NCBI RefSeq assembly: GCF_052103615.1
Contig: NZ_JBQEKA010000001.1
Location: 1 to 64,000 of the forward strand
Source: Kerstersia sp052103615
GTDB taxonomy: Bacteria > Pseudomonadota > Gammaproteobacteria > Burkholderiales > Burkholderiaceae_B
Direction of reading: 5' to 3'
Length of the DNA: 64,000 nt
Part shown: positions 43,475 to 53,115 of the stretch, one piece after another
Position numbering within the stretch: the stretch's first letter is position 1
Layout of the letters: the number at the start of each line of letters is the position of its first letter
Position numbers and translations under genes: made by a program
Notes under the pieces: model-generated
Told to the model about the DNA's origin: nothing
Databases searched by the model: none
Seen by the model: only the letters and a program-made list of their open reading frames with translations

Positions 43475-44128
43475 TCAGGCGTTTTCGACGCTATCCTGCG
43501 ACAAGCCCAGACGCGCGACCAGCGAAACCGCCTGGGTGCGATTGGAAACACCCAGTTTGCGCATGATGGCCGTCATATGCGCCTTGACTGTGGCTTCCGA
43601 TACGCCCAGGTCGTCTGCAATCTGCTTGTTCAGGCGCCCTGCCCCAACCATTTGCAGCACGCGGAACTGCTGCGGCGTCAGTTCGCCGACACGGCGGCCG
43701 ACATCCTGCTCTTCCGCGCCAGCCCCAGCTGCCAGCAACATGCCTTCAGGCACCCAGGGCGTGCCGTCCAGCACTTGCAGCAACGCCTTGCCCATCAGGC
43801 CCGCGTTGGCCGACTTCGGAATGAAGCCCATCGCACCATGATCCAGCGCGCGCCGGATCACTGCCGGTTCTTCATGGGCAGACACAATAACAATGGGCAG
43901 TTGCGGGTGCTGCGCGCGCACATGTGCCAGTGCGCCAAACCCCTGCGCGCCTGGCATATCCAGATCCAGCAGCAAGATGTCTGCATCCGGGTGGGCATCC
44001 ACCAGGTCATATAGCTGTTCCAGCTTGTCCGCCTCAAGGATGGCGGCCTCGGGAAACGCCCGCGCCACCACACCGCGCAAGGCTTCGCGGAACAAAGGGT
44101 GGTCATCGGCAATCAACAGTTCTTTCAT
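43475..44128 (-). CDS. crbR: CrbR/ErdR-like LuxR-type response regulator
   Basis: This 217-residue regulator has a receiver domain (LLIADDHPLFREAL; phosphoacceptor Asp in ILLLDLDMPGAQG near residue 58) and a LuxR-type helix-turn-helix (LTPQQFRVLQMVGAGRLNKQIADDLGVSEATVKAHMTAIMRKL-like, residues about 150-195). It is immediately downstream of acsA on the same strand. In Vibrio and Pseudomonas the CrbS/CrbR (MxtR/ErdR) system activates acs and related genes. Here the CrbS-like kinase is nearby and the target genes are adjacent, which makes this a strong inference. Confidence 0.85.
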   Translation of the reverse strand: MKELLIADDHPLFREALRGVVARAFPEAAILEADKLEQLYDLVDAHPDADILLLDLDMPGAQGFGALAHVRAQHPQLPIVIVSAHEEPAVIRRALDHGAMGFIPKSANAGLMGKALLQVLDGTPWVPEGMLLAAGAGAEEQDVGRRVGELTPQQFRVLQMVGAGRLNKQIADDLGVSEATVKAHMTAIMRKLGVSNRTQAVSLVARLGLSQDSVENA

Positions 44129-44178
44129 GTGTTCCTGACTCTCTGCGCGATCCGCCGCGGCATGATGTGTCCGGAACC

Positions 44179-44204
44179 CCCATCCGGCCAGTTGGCCGGA
44201 TGGG
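44179..44204 (-). other. Perfect 12-bp stem between acsA and crbR
   Basis: CCCATCCGGCCA and TGGCCGGATGGG are separated by two bases, without a T-run. It probably affects mRNA processing or partial termination, so regulator and enzyme can differ in amount. Confidence 0.6.
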
Positions 44205-44223
44205 TGCTACGGCCGGCGTTATC

Positions 44224-46176
44224 TCAAGAAACGCGGCGGCCTTCCAGCAGGTCCTCGACCACAGACGGATCCGCCAATGTCGTCGTATCGCCCAGTTGAT
44301 CCGGCGCGTTTTCCGCGATTTTACGCAGAATGCGGCGCATGATTTTCCCGGAGCGCGTCTTCGGCAATGCCGGCGCCCATTGCAGATGATCTGGCGTGGC
44401 AATCGGGCCGATGATCTTGCGCACATGCGCCACCAGTTCCTTGCGCAGATCCTCGTTGCCCTCATGACCGGCAACCAGCGTGACATAGACATAAATGCCT
44501 TGTCCCTTCAGGTCATGCGTGAACCCCACGGCAGCGGCCTCAGCCACCAGCGGATGCTCGACCAGCGCGCTTTCCAGTTCCGCCGTGCCGATGCGGTGAC
44601 CGCTGACGTTAATCACGTCATCCACGCGCCCGGTGATCCAGTAGTAACCATCGGCATCGCGGCGCGCGCCATCCCCGGTGAAATAGGTGCCGGGATAGGT
44701 CTTGAAGTAGGTGTCGATGAAGCGCTGGTGGTCGCCATATACCGTGCGCGCCTGGCCTGGCCAGGAATCCAGAATGACCAGATTGCCTTCACCCGGCCCT
44801 TCCAGCGCTTCGCCATTGGCATTGACCAGCGCGGGCTTCACCCCGAAGAACGGCTTGGTGGCCGAACCCGGCTTGAGATCCATGGCGCCCGGCAACGGCG
44901 CGATCAGCGCGCCGCCGTTTTCCGTCTGCCACCAGGTATCGACAATGGGCACACGGCTGTCGCCCACCACCTCGTAATACCAGCGCCAGGCTTCCGGATT
45001 GATCGGTTCGCCCACCGTGCCCAGCAAACGCAAGGACTTGCGCGACGATTTCTTGACCGGGCCTTCGCCTTCGCGCATCAGCGAACGGATGGCCGTGGGC
45101 GCCGTGTAGAAAATGGTGACCTGATGCTTATCTACCGTCTCCCAGAAACGCGAAGCATCCGGGTAACTGGGCACGCCCTCGAAGACCACGGTGGTAGCGC
45201 CATTGGCCAGCGGCCCATAGACGATATAGCTGTGGCCGGTGATCCAGCCGATATCGGCAGTGCACCAGTAAACATCATTCTCGCGCAGGTCAAAGACCTT
45301 CTCGTGCGTGAAGCTGGCATACACCACATAACCGCCAGTGGTATGCAGTACGCCCTTGGGCTTGCCGGTACTGCCGGAGGTATAGAGGATGAACAGCGGG
45401 TCTTCCGCATTCATGCGCTCGGGTTCGCACTCGGCCGGAACTTTTTCGATCAGCTCATGCACCCAGCGGTCGATAGTGCTGTCGAAAGCCACTTCATTGC
45501 CGGTATGACGCACCACCAGTACGCGCTTGACCGTGTCCACGCCCGGCAATTTCAGCGCGGCATCGACATTGGCCTTGAGCGCGATGCTGCGGCCAGCGCG
45601 CAAGCCTTCGTCGGCAGTAATCACGACCGACGCGCCGCAATCGCGGATGCGGTCGGCGATGGAGGTCGGCGAAAAACCGCCAAACACCACGTTATGCACG
45701 GCGCCGATGCGCGCGCAGGCCAGCATGGCGACCGCAGCATCAACAATCATCGGCAGGTAGATGGTGACGCGATCGCCCTTCTTCACGCCTTCGGCGCGCA
45801 AGACATTCGCAAAACGGCACACGCGCTCATACAGCTGGCGGTAGGTCACATGGCGGGCGGGCTGGGAAGGATCATCCGGTTCCCAGATGATGGCGGTCTT
45901 GTCGCCGCGCTCGGCCAGGTGGCGGTCCAGGCAATTCACGCTGACGTTCAGTTCGCCATCGGCGAACCAGCGAATGCGGAAATCTTCCTCCAGGAAGCTG
46001 ACATCGCGGATCTCGGTGGGCTCGCGGAACCAGTCCACGCGTTTGGCCACCTTGCGCCAGAAACCGTCCGGGTCACTGACGGATTCCGCATACTGGCGCT
46101 CGTATTGTTCCTTCGTCACCGTATTGGGCCCCGCGAAGCCCTGGGGCACCGGATAGCGTTCTTGCTGCTCAGTCAT
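44224..46176 (-). CDS. acsA: Acetyl-CoA synthetase
   Basis: This 650-residue AMP-forming enzyme activates acetate to acetyl-CoA. Motifs are ILYTSGSTGKPKGVLHTTGG (about residues 262-281), the acetate pocket region WWQTENGGALIAPLPG, YFTGDGARRDADGYYWITGR and the Pat acetylation-site motif PKTRSGKIMRRILRK with the catalytic Lys. Length is the usual about 650. It follows actP by 212 bases on the same strand. Confidence 0.97.
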   Translation of the reverse strand: MTEQQERYPVPQGFAGPNTVTKEQYERQYAESVSDPDGFWRKVAKRVDWFREPTEIRDVSFLEEDFRIRWFADGELNVSVNCLDRHLAERGDKTAIIWEPDDPSQPARHVTYRQLYERVCRFANVLRAEGVKKGDRVTIYLPMIVDAAVAMLACARIGAVHNVVFGGFSPTSIADRIRDCGASVVITADEGLRAGRSIALKANVDAALKLPGVDTVKRVLVVRHTGNEVAFDSTIDRWVHELIEKVPAECEPERMNAEDPLFILYTSGSTGKPKGVLHTTGGYVVYASFTHEKVFDLRENDVYWCTADIGWITGHSYIVYGPLANGATTVVFEGVPSYPDASRFWETVDKHQVTIFYTAPTAIRSLMREGEGPVKKSSRKSLRLLGTVGEPINPEAWRWYYEVVGDSRVPIVDTWWQTENGGALIAPLPGAMDLKPGSATKPFFGVKPALVNANGEALEGPGEGNLVILDSWPGQARTVYGDHQRFIDTYFKTYPGTYFTGDGARRDADGYYWITGRVDDVINVSGHRIGTAELESALVEHPLVAEAAAVGFTHDLKGQGIYVYVTLVAGHEGNEDLRKELVAHVRKIIGPIATPDHLQWAPALPKTRSGKIMRRILRKIAENAPDQLGDTTTLADPSVVEDLLEGRRVS

Positions 46177-46388
46177 GAATTGCCTCTTCTCTTGTCAATC
46201 CTCCTGCGCTACCTGGGCGCAGGACATGGTTATATGTGAGGTGTCGAATCAGCGCCGGACTGACGCCGGCGCTGGCGGCATCACTTCTACATTACCGCTT
46301 TTTCTGCCTGACATGTGCCGGGTGCTGGGCACAAAATCATGCCGCATTGCAGCAACCGGCCAGCCTTGCGGCTGCCGGTTGCCCCTCC
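46177..46388. other. acsA/actP intergenic region with stem
   Basis: A stem GCAACCGGC...GCCGGTTGC (46352-46382) follows the actP stop without T-run and may partially separate actP and acsA transcripts. No gene is seen. Confidence 0.5.
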
Positions 46389-48050
46389 TTAGTGATCGGA
46401 AGCCTGGGCGGCACCGATACCGGTTTGGCTGCGCACGGTCAGGGCATCGAAAGCGGCCTGCTCGGACTTCGCACGCTTGCTGTTATCGAGCTTGGAGAAA
46501 ACCCAGATCGCAACAAAGGCCAGCGGGATGGACAGAATGCCGGGGTTGGGGAAAGGCGTGATCGGCTCGGCAAAGCCCAGCACATCCACCCATACCGTCT
46601 GGCTCAGAACCACCCAGCCAGCCGCCGTTACCAGGCCCAGGAAACCGCCGATCGTTGCGCCGCGGGTGGTGCAGCCGCGCCAGGAGATCGACAGCACCAG
46701 CACCGGGAAGTTGGAGCTGGCCGCGATGGCAAAGGCCAGGCCCACCATGAAGGCCACGTTCTGGTTCTCGAAGATGATGCCCAGCAGAATGGCCAGCACC
46801 CCCAGCACGACGGTGGAAATACGCGAGATGCGGAACTGGTCACGCTCGGAAGCACGGCCCTTGGCAATCACGTTGGCATACAGGTCATGCGAAATCGCCG
46901 CAGCCCCAGCCAGCGTCAGGCCAGCCACCACCGCCACGATGGTCGCGAAGGTCACTGCCGCCAGGAAGCCCAGCAGCAAGCTGCCGCCAACCGCATTGGC
47001 CAAGTGCACGGCCACCATGTTGGTGCCGCCGATCAGGCTCTTGATGATGTCGAAGCTGCCATCCGGGCCGGTCTGGAAGAACTCAGGGTGACGCACCAGG
47101 AAGGCCACGGCGCCAAAGCCCAGAATAAAGGTCAGGATGTAGAAGTACCCCATGAAGGTACTGGCCCAAATCACCGACTTGCGCGCTTCCTTGGCATTGG
47201 CCACGGTGAAGAAACGCATCAGGATGTGCGGCAAGCCCGCGGTACCGAAGGCCAGCGCCAGGCCCAACGACAACGCGTTGATCGGGTTGCTGCTGACCGA
47301 CGCGCCGGGGGACATGATGGCAATACCTGCCGGGTGGACACGAACCGCTTCAGCCACCATGGCGTTAGGATCCCAGCGGAAGGCCGCCAGCACCAGCACC
47401 GCCATCAGGGTTGCGCCGAACAGCATCAGCACGGCCTTGATGATCTGCACCCAGGTCGTGGCAGTCATGCCGCCGAAGGTCACATAAATCATCATCAGGG
47501 CGCCCACGATCAGAATCGCGAACTTGTACTCCAGACCGAACAGCAGCTGGATCAGCTTGCCTGCCCCGACCATCTGCGCGATCAGGTAGAGCGCGATGAT
47601 GATGAGCGACGCGCTGGCCGCCAGAATGCGCATGGGCTTCTGTTCCAGGCGGAACGAGGTCACGTCGGCAAAGTTGTAGCGGCCCAGGTTGCGCAGGCGC
47701 TCGGCGATCAGGAACATCACCACCGGCCAGCCAAACAGGAAGCCGATGGCGTAGATCACGCCATCAAAGCCGCTGACATAAACCATGCCGATAATGCCCA
47801 GGAAGGACGCAGCGGAAAGGTAGTCGCCGGCAATCGCCAGGCCATTCTGGAAGCCGGTAATGCCGCCGCCAGCCGTATAGAAATCGGAGGTTGTCCGGGT
47901 GCGGCGCGCCGCCCAGTAGGTGATGAACATGGTCGCGGCGATGAACGCCAGGAACATGACAATGGCCGAGGTACTGGCCTGGCCCTGCGCCGCCCAGGCG
48001 GGCGATGAACAAGCCAGCGAAAGCAGTGTGGCAGTAAGCAGCTTCTTCAT
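46389..48050 (-). CDS. actP: Cation/acetate symporter ActP
   Basis: This 553-residue SLC5-family symporter imports acetate and other short-chain carboxylates. It has a cleavable-looking N-terminal signal (MKKLLTATLLSLACSSPAWA) as in E. coli ActP. The family motifs are SDFYTAGGGITGFQNGLAIAG and YLSAASFLGIIGM-like, with about 13 helices. The start at 48050 overlaps the stop of the YjcH gene by four bases (ATGA). Confidence 0.95.
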   Translation of the reverse strand: MKKLLTATLLSLACSSPAWAAQGQASTSAIVMFLAFIAATMFITYWAARRTRTTSDFYTAGGGITGFQNGLAIAGDYLSAASFLGIIGMVYVSGFDGVIYAIGFLFGWPVVMFLIAERLRNLGRYNFADVTSFRLEQKPMRILAASASLIIIALYLIAQMVGAGKLIQLLFGLEYKFAILIVGALMMIYVTFGGMTATTWVQIIKAVLMLFGATLMAVLVLAAFRWDPNAMVAEAVRVHPAGIAIMSPGASVSSNPINALSLGLALAFGTAGLPHILMRFFTVANAKEARKSVIWASTFMGYFYILTFILGFGAVAFLVRHPEFFQTGPDGSFDIIKSLIGGTNMVAVHLANAVGGSLLLGFLAAVTFATIVAVVAGLTLAGAAAISHDLYANVIAKGRASERDQFRISRISTVVLGVLAILLGIIFENQNVAFMVGLAFAIAASSNFPVLVLSISWRGCTTRGATIGGFLGLVTAAGWVVLSQTVWVDVLGFAEPITPFPNPGILSIPLAFVAIWVFSKLDNSKRAKSEQAAFDALTVRSQTGIGAAQASDH

Positions 48051-48358
48051 GACACATCCTTCACAATGGCTTCGATCAGCGGATCGAACACACGATTGGA
48101 AATGCTGACATACACAGCAATCAGCACCACGGCAATCACACACATCAACACACCGGAAGCCACGCCGATACTGAGCGTGTAGCCGGGTGCGATGGGCTGG
48201 CCGAACAGCACCGGATTGAATGCCAGTGTCAGCACGAAGCCTGCATAAAGAATGAGCGTGATGATGAAGAAGGTCATGCTGATGCGACTACGTTTTTGCA
48301 GCAGCTCCTGGTACTTCGGATGCCGCATTACGGCGGGCACAACGTCATTAGGTTGCAT
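48047..48358 (-). CDS. yjcH: DUF485 membrane protein YjcH
   Basis: This 103-residue protein has two membrane helices (ISMTFFIITLILYAGFVLTL and IGVASGVLMCVIAVVLIAVY) and the DUF485 start RHPKYQELLQKR. It regularly precedes actP, and its stop overlaps the actP start by four bases. It probably assists the acetate symporter. AGGAGA lies upstream of the ATG. Confidence 0.92.
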   Translation of the reverse strand: MQPNDVVPAVMRHPKYQELLQKRSRISMTFFIITLILYAGFVLTLAFNPVLFGQPIAPGYTLSIGVASGVLMCVIAVVLIAVYVSISNRVFDPLIEAIVKDVS

Positions 48359-48899
48359 GTCGCCTGTCTCCTGTATTTTTTATTTGAGTCTCGGGATTTG
48401 CCATGCGCCCCACCGGAAAACGGCACGCGCCGGAAATCCTCTGATTGGCAATTTAGACCTCACTCAGCCAAGGGAACAGGCGACTTTGGTCGTACAGGAA
48501 AACCATGGGTCAATGGGCGCGGCGCGGCTCGCATTGCATCGCAACATGACACGACAATCAGTGATTCCGCCACTCTTGCGCCGCAGAGCGGGCAAACAGG
48601 TGCGAACGCAGCATGAAAGCCGCTGCTTGATTTACATCAAGCTTTCCTTAACTTCTAAGGGATTCCCCTGCCGCCTGGCCTGGGCACTTACCCTGCCCTG
48701 CCAGGCCGTCACACCCCGCGCAAAACGGCAAGGCCCCGGAAATGGAACACTGCAATCCAAATCCAGCCCTAGCCGCAAGGCATATTTGCCCTTACCTTCA
48801 TGACATGGGCGCCATACCGCCACGCAGCCAGACCGCTGATATTTCCGGCGGATGTCCCTGGCAGCCCCCCCGGCTTTCGCCGCTTCTGGAGAACCCCGC
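48359..48899. other. Divergent regulatory region upstream of yjcH-actP-acsA and pirin
   Basis: About 540 bases carry no supported gene. This is where CrbR control of the acetate operon should act. No clear sigma54 promoter or Crp site was recognised by eye. Confidence 0.45.
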
Positions 48900-49772
48900 A
48901 TGAAACCTATCCTGTCGCTCCACGCCCCGCCCGCCGGCCATTGGGTCGGCGACGGTTTTCCCGTGCGCTCCCTCTTTACCTATAACGGCCTGGGCCAGCA
49001 GATCAATCCTTTTCTGCTGTTGGACTATGCCGGCCCCACGCATTTCGCGCCGACCACCGAACGGCGCGGCATCGGCCAGCATCCGCACCGCGGCTTTGAA
49101 ACCGTCACCATCGTCTATCACGGCGAAGTCGAACACCGTGACTCCACGGGCGGCGGCGGCACGATAGGCCCCGGCGATGTGCAATGGATGACAGCGGCCT
49201 CCGGCATCCTGCACGAAGAGTTCCACGCGGCCTCATTCGCCCGCCAGGGCGGCCTGTTCGAAATGTTCCAGCTGTGGGTAAACCTGCCTGCCGCGCACAA
49301 GTCTGCGCAGCCGCGCTATCAGACCCTGGCCGGCGCCACCCTTCCCGTTCAGGCGCTGCCTGGTGGCGGCCACCTGCGTCTGATCGCAGGCGAACATGGC
49401 GGCGCACGCGGCCCGGCGCTGACCTTCTCTCCCATGAATGTCTGGGACGGCCGCATCGCCGCCGGTTCCACGGTAGATCTCACCCTGCCGGAAGGCCACA
49501 TTGCCGCCGTCGTGACCCGGCGCGGCATCCTGCAGCTGAACGATGCGGCCACGCTGGACCAGGCGCATCTCGCCCATCTGGGGCTCACGGGCACCCAGTT
49601 GCGCCTGGGCAGCCGGGAGGGCGCCGACTTCCTGCTGCTCAGCGCGCCGCCATTAACCGAAACCGTCGTGGGGCACGGGCCGTTCGTCATGAACGATTCC
49701 GCCGAAATACGCCAGGCCTATGCCGATTTCCGCGCGGGCCGCTTCGGCCTGATGCCCGCCACGCACGCCTGA
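48900..49772 (+). CDS. Pirin family protein
   Basis: This 290-residue bicupin has the N-terminal metal-binding motif GIGQHPHRGFETVTIVYHGEVEHRD spread over residues about 60-85 and STGGGGTIGPGDVQWMTAASG after it. The ATG at 48900 has GGAG nine bases upstream. Pirins bind iron; some act as quercetinases or redox sensors. The function here is unknown. It is divergent from the acetate operon. Confidence 0.9.
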   Translation: MKPILSLHAPPAGHWVGDGFPVRSLFTYNGLGQQINPFLLLDYAGPTHFAPTTERRGIGQHPHRGFETVTIVYHGEVEHRDSTGGGGTIGPGDVQWMTAASGILHEEFHAASFARQGGLFEMFQLWVNLPAAHKSAQPRYQTLAGATLPVQALPGGGHLRLIAGEHGGARGPALTFSPMNVWDGRIAAGSTVDLTLPEGHIAAVVTRRGILQLNDAATLDQAHLAHLGLTGTQLRLGSREGADFLLLSAPPLTETVVGHGPFVMNDSAEIRQAYADFRAGRFGLMPATHA

Positions 49773-50038
49773 CGCGCCCCCCGGTGCTCGCCGCGCCAGT
49801 GTTGGCGCGGCGCCGCATTCCCATCACAGCCCGTTGCAATGACACCGCAGCGCTGCGGCCAGGGCTGGCGCCTGGGCCAAGAACTACTACAATCCCCCCA
49901 CACAGCCCTTCCTGCTGCAAACCTGCGGCGGGAAGATTCTGCGCCCGGCCAACGGGCGGAATGCAGTCACCCCGCCCCCTGGCCCGCGATCGGGCATCAG
50001 GCTGGCCGGTCGCAAAATCAACGGAAATCAAAGGCATT
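49773..50038. other. Intergenic region before proQ
   Basis: About 270 bases lie between pirin and proQ. I see no gene or strong structure. Confidence 0.35.
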
Positions 50039-50722
50039 ATGGGATTTGAACAACTTGCCGCGCTCAAGCGGGAGCTTGAACTGGCTGCCAAGGCTCAGGC
50101 CGACGCCCAGCCACAGCAACGCCGCGGCCAGCGCAAGGCGCCTGCTCGCGGCCCGAAGAGTGCCGCCAAAGGCCCTCGCCGCGACACGCCTCCGGCAGAT
50201 CCGGTCGTTCTGACCATTGCCCGTCTGCAACGGCAATTCCCCAATGCCTTCCCGCGCAAGCCCGCCGATAAGGTGCCGCTCAAGCTGGGCATCCATAATG
50301 ATCTGTATGCGCAAGGCGAAGCCCTGAAGCTGAGCCAGGAAGAACTGAAAGAAGCGGTCAAGACCTGGTGCCAGGGCAGCCGCTACTGGGCTTGCCTGAC
50401 GGAAGGCGCGACGCGTGTCGATCTCGAAGGCACCGCCGCCGGCACAGTCACCGCGCCTGAAGCGCAGCGCGCCCGCCAACTGGCATGGCGCCAGCGCAAT
50501 GAAGCCCGCAAGGCAGCCGCGGCCGCCCGCAAGCCCGCCGAAGCCGAAGGCAGCGCCGCCTCTGACGCAGCCGTTGACGCAGCAGCTGACGCAACCGCTG
50601 ACACCGCCACGCCGCCCGCTGCCGCCCCGGCCGCCCCGGCCGCCGCACCTGAGGCCACGCCCGCCGTGCCAGCCCAGGCGGAAGCCGTCGGCCACGACGC
50701 TGCCCCGGATACCGCGCAATAA
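50039..50722 (+). CDS. proQ: ProQ/FinO-domain RNA chaperone
   Basis: This 227-residue protein has the ProQ/FinO RNA-binding core at about residues 55-140 (VVLTIARLQRQFPNAFPRKP, PLKLGIHNDLYAQGE, AVKTWCQGSRYWACLTEGATRVDL-type). A basic N-terminal linker precedes it, and a long Ala/Pro-rich low-complexity tail follows from about residue 150. FinO-domain proteins bind structured sRNAs and mRNA 3' ends. The start (MGFEQLAALKREL) is chosen by domain extent; the frame stays open upstream through pirin. Confidence 0.88.
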   Translation: MGFEQLAALKRELELAAKAQADAQPQQRRGQRKAPARGPKSAAKGPRRDTPPADPVVLTIARLQRQFPNAFPRKPADKVPLKLGIHNDLYAQGEALKLSQEELKEAVKTWCQGSRYWACLTEGATRVDLEGTAAGTVTAPEAQRARQLAWRQRNEARKAAAAARKPAEAEGSAASDAAVDAAADATADTATPPAAAPAAPAAAPEATPAVPAQAEAVGHDAAPDTAQ

Positions 50723-50735
50723 CCCGGCCAGTCAC

Positions 50736-50762
50736 TGGCGGGCTGCCGCAAGCAGCCCGCCA
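50736..50762. terminator. 11-bp stem between convergent proQ and sensor kinase genes
   Basis: TGGCGGGCTGC and GCAGCCCGCCA with loop CGCAA form a perfect stem without a T-run. It probably serves as a weak or Rho-assisted terminator for both genes. Confidence 0.5.
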
Positions 50763-50845
50763 TGACAAACACCGCTGACAGCACACCCGGCCTTTCCGCA
50801 GCGCGGCACCAGCCGGTTTTTCGAGGCAGGCCGGCAGCGCTGGCG

Positions 50846-52312
50846 CTATTGCGCCGCAGCCGCAGCGCCATCCTGCATCGTAAAGACAAACACATTGCGC
50901 CCCTGCTCGCGCCGGACGCTGGCGCTGCCGCCATGCATGCGCGCGACCGCCGCCACAATGGATAAACCCAAGCCGTGGTGCATATCGCTTTGCGCCCTGG
51001 AACTGTCGGCCCGGTAAAAGCGCTCGAACAAACGCGCCTCTATGTCCGGCGCAATGGCTGCGCCAGCGTTGGCCACTGCCGCTGTCACCACGCCCGCCTG
51101 CCGGTTCAGCAATACCTCCAGGCAACTGCCGGGCACCGCATGCCGCGCCGCATTCTGCAGCAGATTGCCCAGCGCGCGGTGAAACAGGCGGCGGTCTATG
51201 GACGCACGCGCATCGCCGCTCACCCTGACATCGACCTGGTGATCGGCAAACACCGGCTCCAGGTACTCCACCGTTTTCAAGGCTTCTTCGCGCAGCGACA
51301 CATCGCTAAGATCAGCCGCACGCTGGCCGCTGCCCGCGCATGACAAAAACAGCATGTCATTGACGATTCCTGTCAGCCGCTCGATTTCCTCGATATTCGA
51401 CTCCAGCAGGTTTTCCAGTTCTTCCACACTGCGGCGTTGCGCCAGCATGACTTGCGTTTGCCCCATCAGGTTGCCCAGCGGGGTGCGCAGTTCATGCGCC
51501 ACATTGGCGTTGAAAGCCTCCAGCTGCTGCCAGGCCGCCTCCTGGCGCGCCAGCGCCCCATTGAAAGCTGTCGCCAGTTCGCACAGCTCTGCCGGTAACG
51601 CCGGCACATCCAGGCGCTGGCTGAAATTCCCTACCGGCAACTGGCGTGCCTGGGCGCTCAGGCGGCGCAAAGGCGCCAGCCCGAAACGCGCAATGCCATA
51701 GGCCAGCAGGGCAATCAGCAGCACCCCGACCAGGTAAGTCAGCACCATGCTCTGGCGGAATTTCCCGAGCGTCTGGAAATACGGCGTGCAATCCGACACG
51801 GTGACAAAGCGTATGGCCGGCCGTTCGCCATGGGCCGGGATCAGACGGGTAAATATCACCCAGGCCCGGCCGCCAGTCAGATTCGGAATGACGGAAATGC
51901 CTTCCGGTTTACCCAGCCACTCGGGCTGCGCCGGGCCGGAACCGAAGGTATAGGCAGGGGTGTCGCTCAGCACCCAATAACGGGTGCGGGAATCCCGCCC
52001 GCCCAGGTCTTCCAGCTTGCGGCGGACTGCCAGCCATTGGTCCGGCGTGCCGCTGGCGGCCAGCAAGGGATCCAAAAGCGAATGGCGAAATTCCAGCTCG
52101 CCGCTGATCTGCTCCAGCAGGGTGCGTTCCAGGTACCGGTACAGCCAGACCCCGCTGGCGGCGAACACCAGCGTGCCCAGCAAGATGAACATGCACACCA
52201 GCCGGCGGGTGATGGATGAACGGAATGAAAAAGATGAGGGGGATGCCGGGCGCTGCGCCCCGGCCTGGCGGTCAGGCCCGGGCGCGGCTGGCGGTGCCGT
52301 GACGGTCTTCAT
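50846..52312 (-). CDS. Sensor histidine kinase, heavy-metal/HprS-like
   Basis: This 488-residue kinase has two membrane helices (RRLVCMFILLGTLVFAASGV and VLTYLVGVLLIALLAYGIAR) around a periplasmic sensor of about 130 residues. A HAMP region (LRRLSAQARQLPVGNFSQRL), HisKA (NVAHELRTPLGNLMG) and HATPase (HHGLGLSIVAAVARMHGG) follow. This is the CusS/IrlS/YedV (HprS) architecture. Its start overlaps the regulator stop by four bases. The signal could be copper or an oxidant; the neighbouring genes do not decide. Confidence 0.88.
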   Translation of the reverse strand: MKTVTAPPAAPGPDRQAGAQRPASPSSFSFRSSITRRLVCMFILLGTLVFAASGVWLYRYLERTLLEQISGELEFRHSLLDPLLAASGTPDQWLAVRRKLEDLGGRDSRTRYWVLSDTPAYTFGSGPAQPEWLGKPEGISVIPNLTGGRAWVIFTRLIPAHGERPAIRFVTVSDCTPYFQTLGKFRQSMVLTYLVGVLLIALLAYGIARFGLAPLRRLSAQARQLPVGNFSQRLDVPALPAELCELATAFNGALARQEAAWQQLEAFNANVAHELRTPLGNLMGQTQVMLAQRRSVEELENLLESNIEEIERLTGIVNDMLFLSCAGSGQRAADLSDVSLREEALKTVEYLEPVFADHQVDVRVSGDARASIDRRLFHRALGNLLQNAARHAVPGSCLEVLLNRQAGVVTAAVANAGAAIAPDIEARLFERFYRADSSRAQSDMHHGLGLSIVAAVARMHGGSASVRREQGRNVFVFTMQDGAAAAAQ

Positions 52313-53025
52313 GCGCCCGGCTCCCCGCTCCGGCCGCTGGGCTCGCCCCGCTCTTCCAGCACATAACCCATGCCGCGCACCGTGTGCAGCAGCCGCGTTG
52401 CAAACGGCGCATCCACTTTGGCGCGCAAACGCTTCACCGCGACTTCCACCACATTGGCATCGCTATCGAAATTCATATCCCAGACCTGCTCCGCAATCAT
52501 CAACTTGGACATGACCTCGCCCTCGTGGCGCGCCAGCAGGCTCAACAAGGCGAACTCCTTGGCTGTCAGATCCAGCCGCTGCCCGGCACGCGTCACCTTG
52601 CGCGCCAGCAAGTCCATATGCAGATCGCCGACCTGAAGACTGGTCGCATCCTGTTGCTGCGCCTCCGCGCCGCGGCGGCGGGCCAGGGCCTGCACACGCG
52701 CCACCAGTTCAGTAAAAGAAAAAGGCTTGGGCAGATAATCATCCGCCCCCAGGCGCAAACCGCGCACTCTGTCATTCACATCGCCGCGCGCCGACAGCAT
52801 CAGCACCGGCGTGCACTTGCGCTGGCGCAAGGCGGCCAGCACCTGGAAACCATCCTGCAAAGGCAGCATGACATCCAGCACGACGACGTCATAGTCCTGC
52901 TCCAGCGCGCAGTGCAAACCATCGACCCCATTGTTGGCCATGTCCACGGTATATCCCTGCTCCGTCAGGCCACGGTACAGATAGGACGCGGTCTTTTCCT
53001 CATCTTCGACAATCAGCAAACGCAC
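52309..53025 (-). CDS. OmpR-family response regulator, CusR/HprR-like
   Basis: This 238-residue regulator has a receiver domain (LLIVEDEEKTASYLYRGLTE; Asp in VVVLDVMLPLQDG near residue 51) and an OmpR winged helix domain (LTAKEFALLSLLARHEGEV...VAVKRLRAKVD). The RGLTEQGYTVDMANNGVDGL segment is characteristic of CusR/CopR/YedW regulators. The start is a GTG at 53025 with GGGAGA seven bases upstream. A consensus-like TGACA-N4-TGTCA box lies 100 bases upstream, between it and the cytochrome b561 operon. Confidence 0.9.
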   Translation of the reverse strand: MRLLIVEDEEKTASYLYRGLTEQGYTVDMANNGVDGLHCALEQDYDVVVLDVMLPLQDGFQVLAALRQRKCTPVLMLSARGDVNDRVRGLRLGADDYLPKPFSFTELVARVQALARRRGAEAQQQDATSLQVGDLHMDLLARKVTRAGQRLDLTAKEFALLSLLARHEGEVMSKLMIAEQVWDMNFDSDANVVEVAVKRLRAKVDAPFATRLLHTVRGMGYVLEERGEPSGRSGEPGA

Positions 53026-53115
53026 GCTTTCATTCTCCCTGGCGGCGCCCGGCACTCTCTGCCAGGCAACCGTGATTCTGCGTTAAAACTACCATGCAGC
53101 AGCCGTCAGGCCGCT

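Noticed and set aside
43924..48008. Two very long plus-strand frames opposite acsA and actP
   Set aside because: Both mirror well-identified minus-strand genes and show no domain or start signal.
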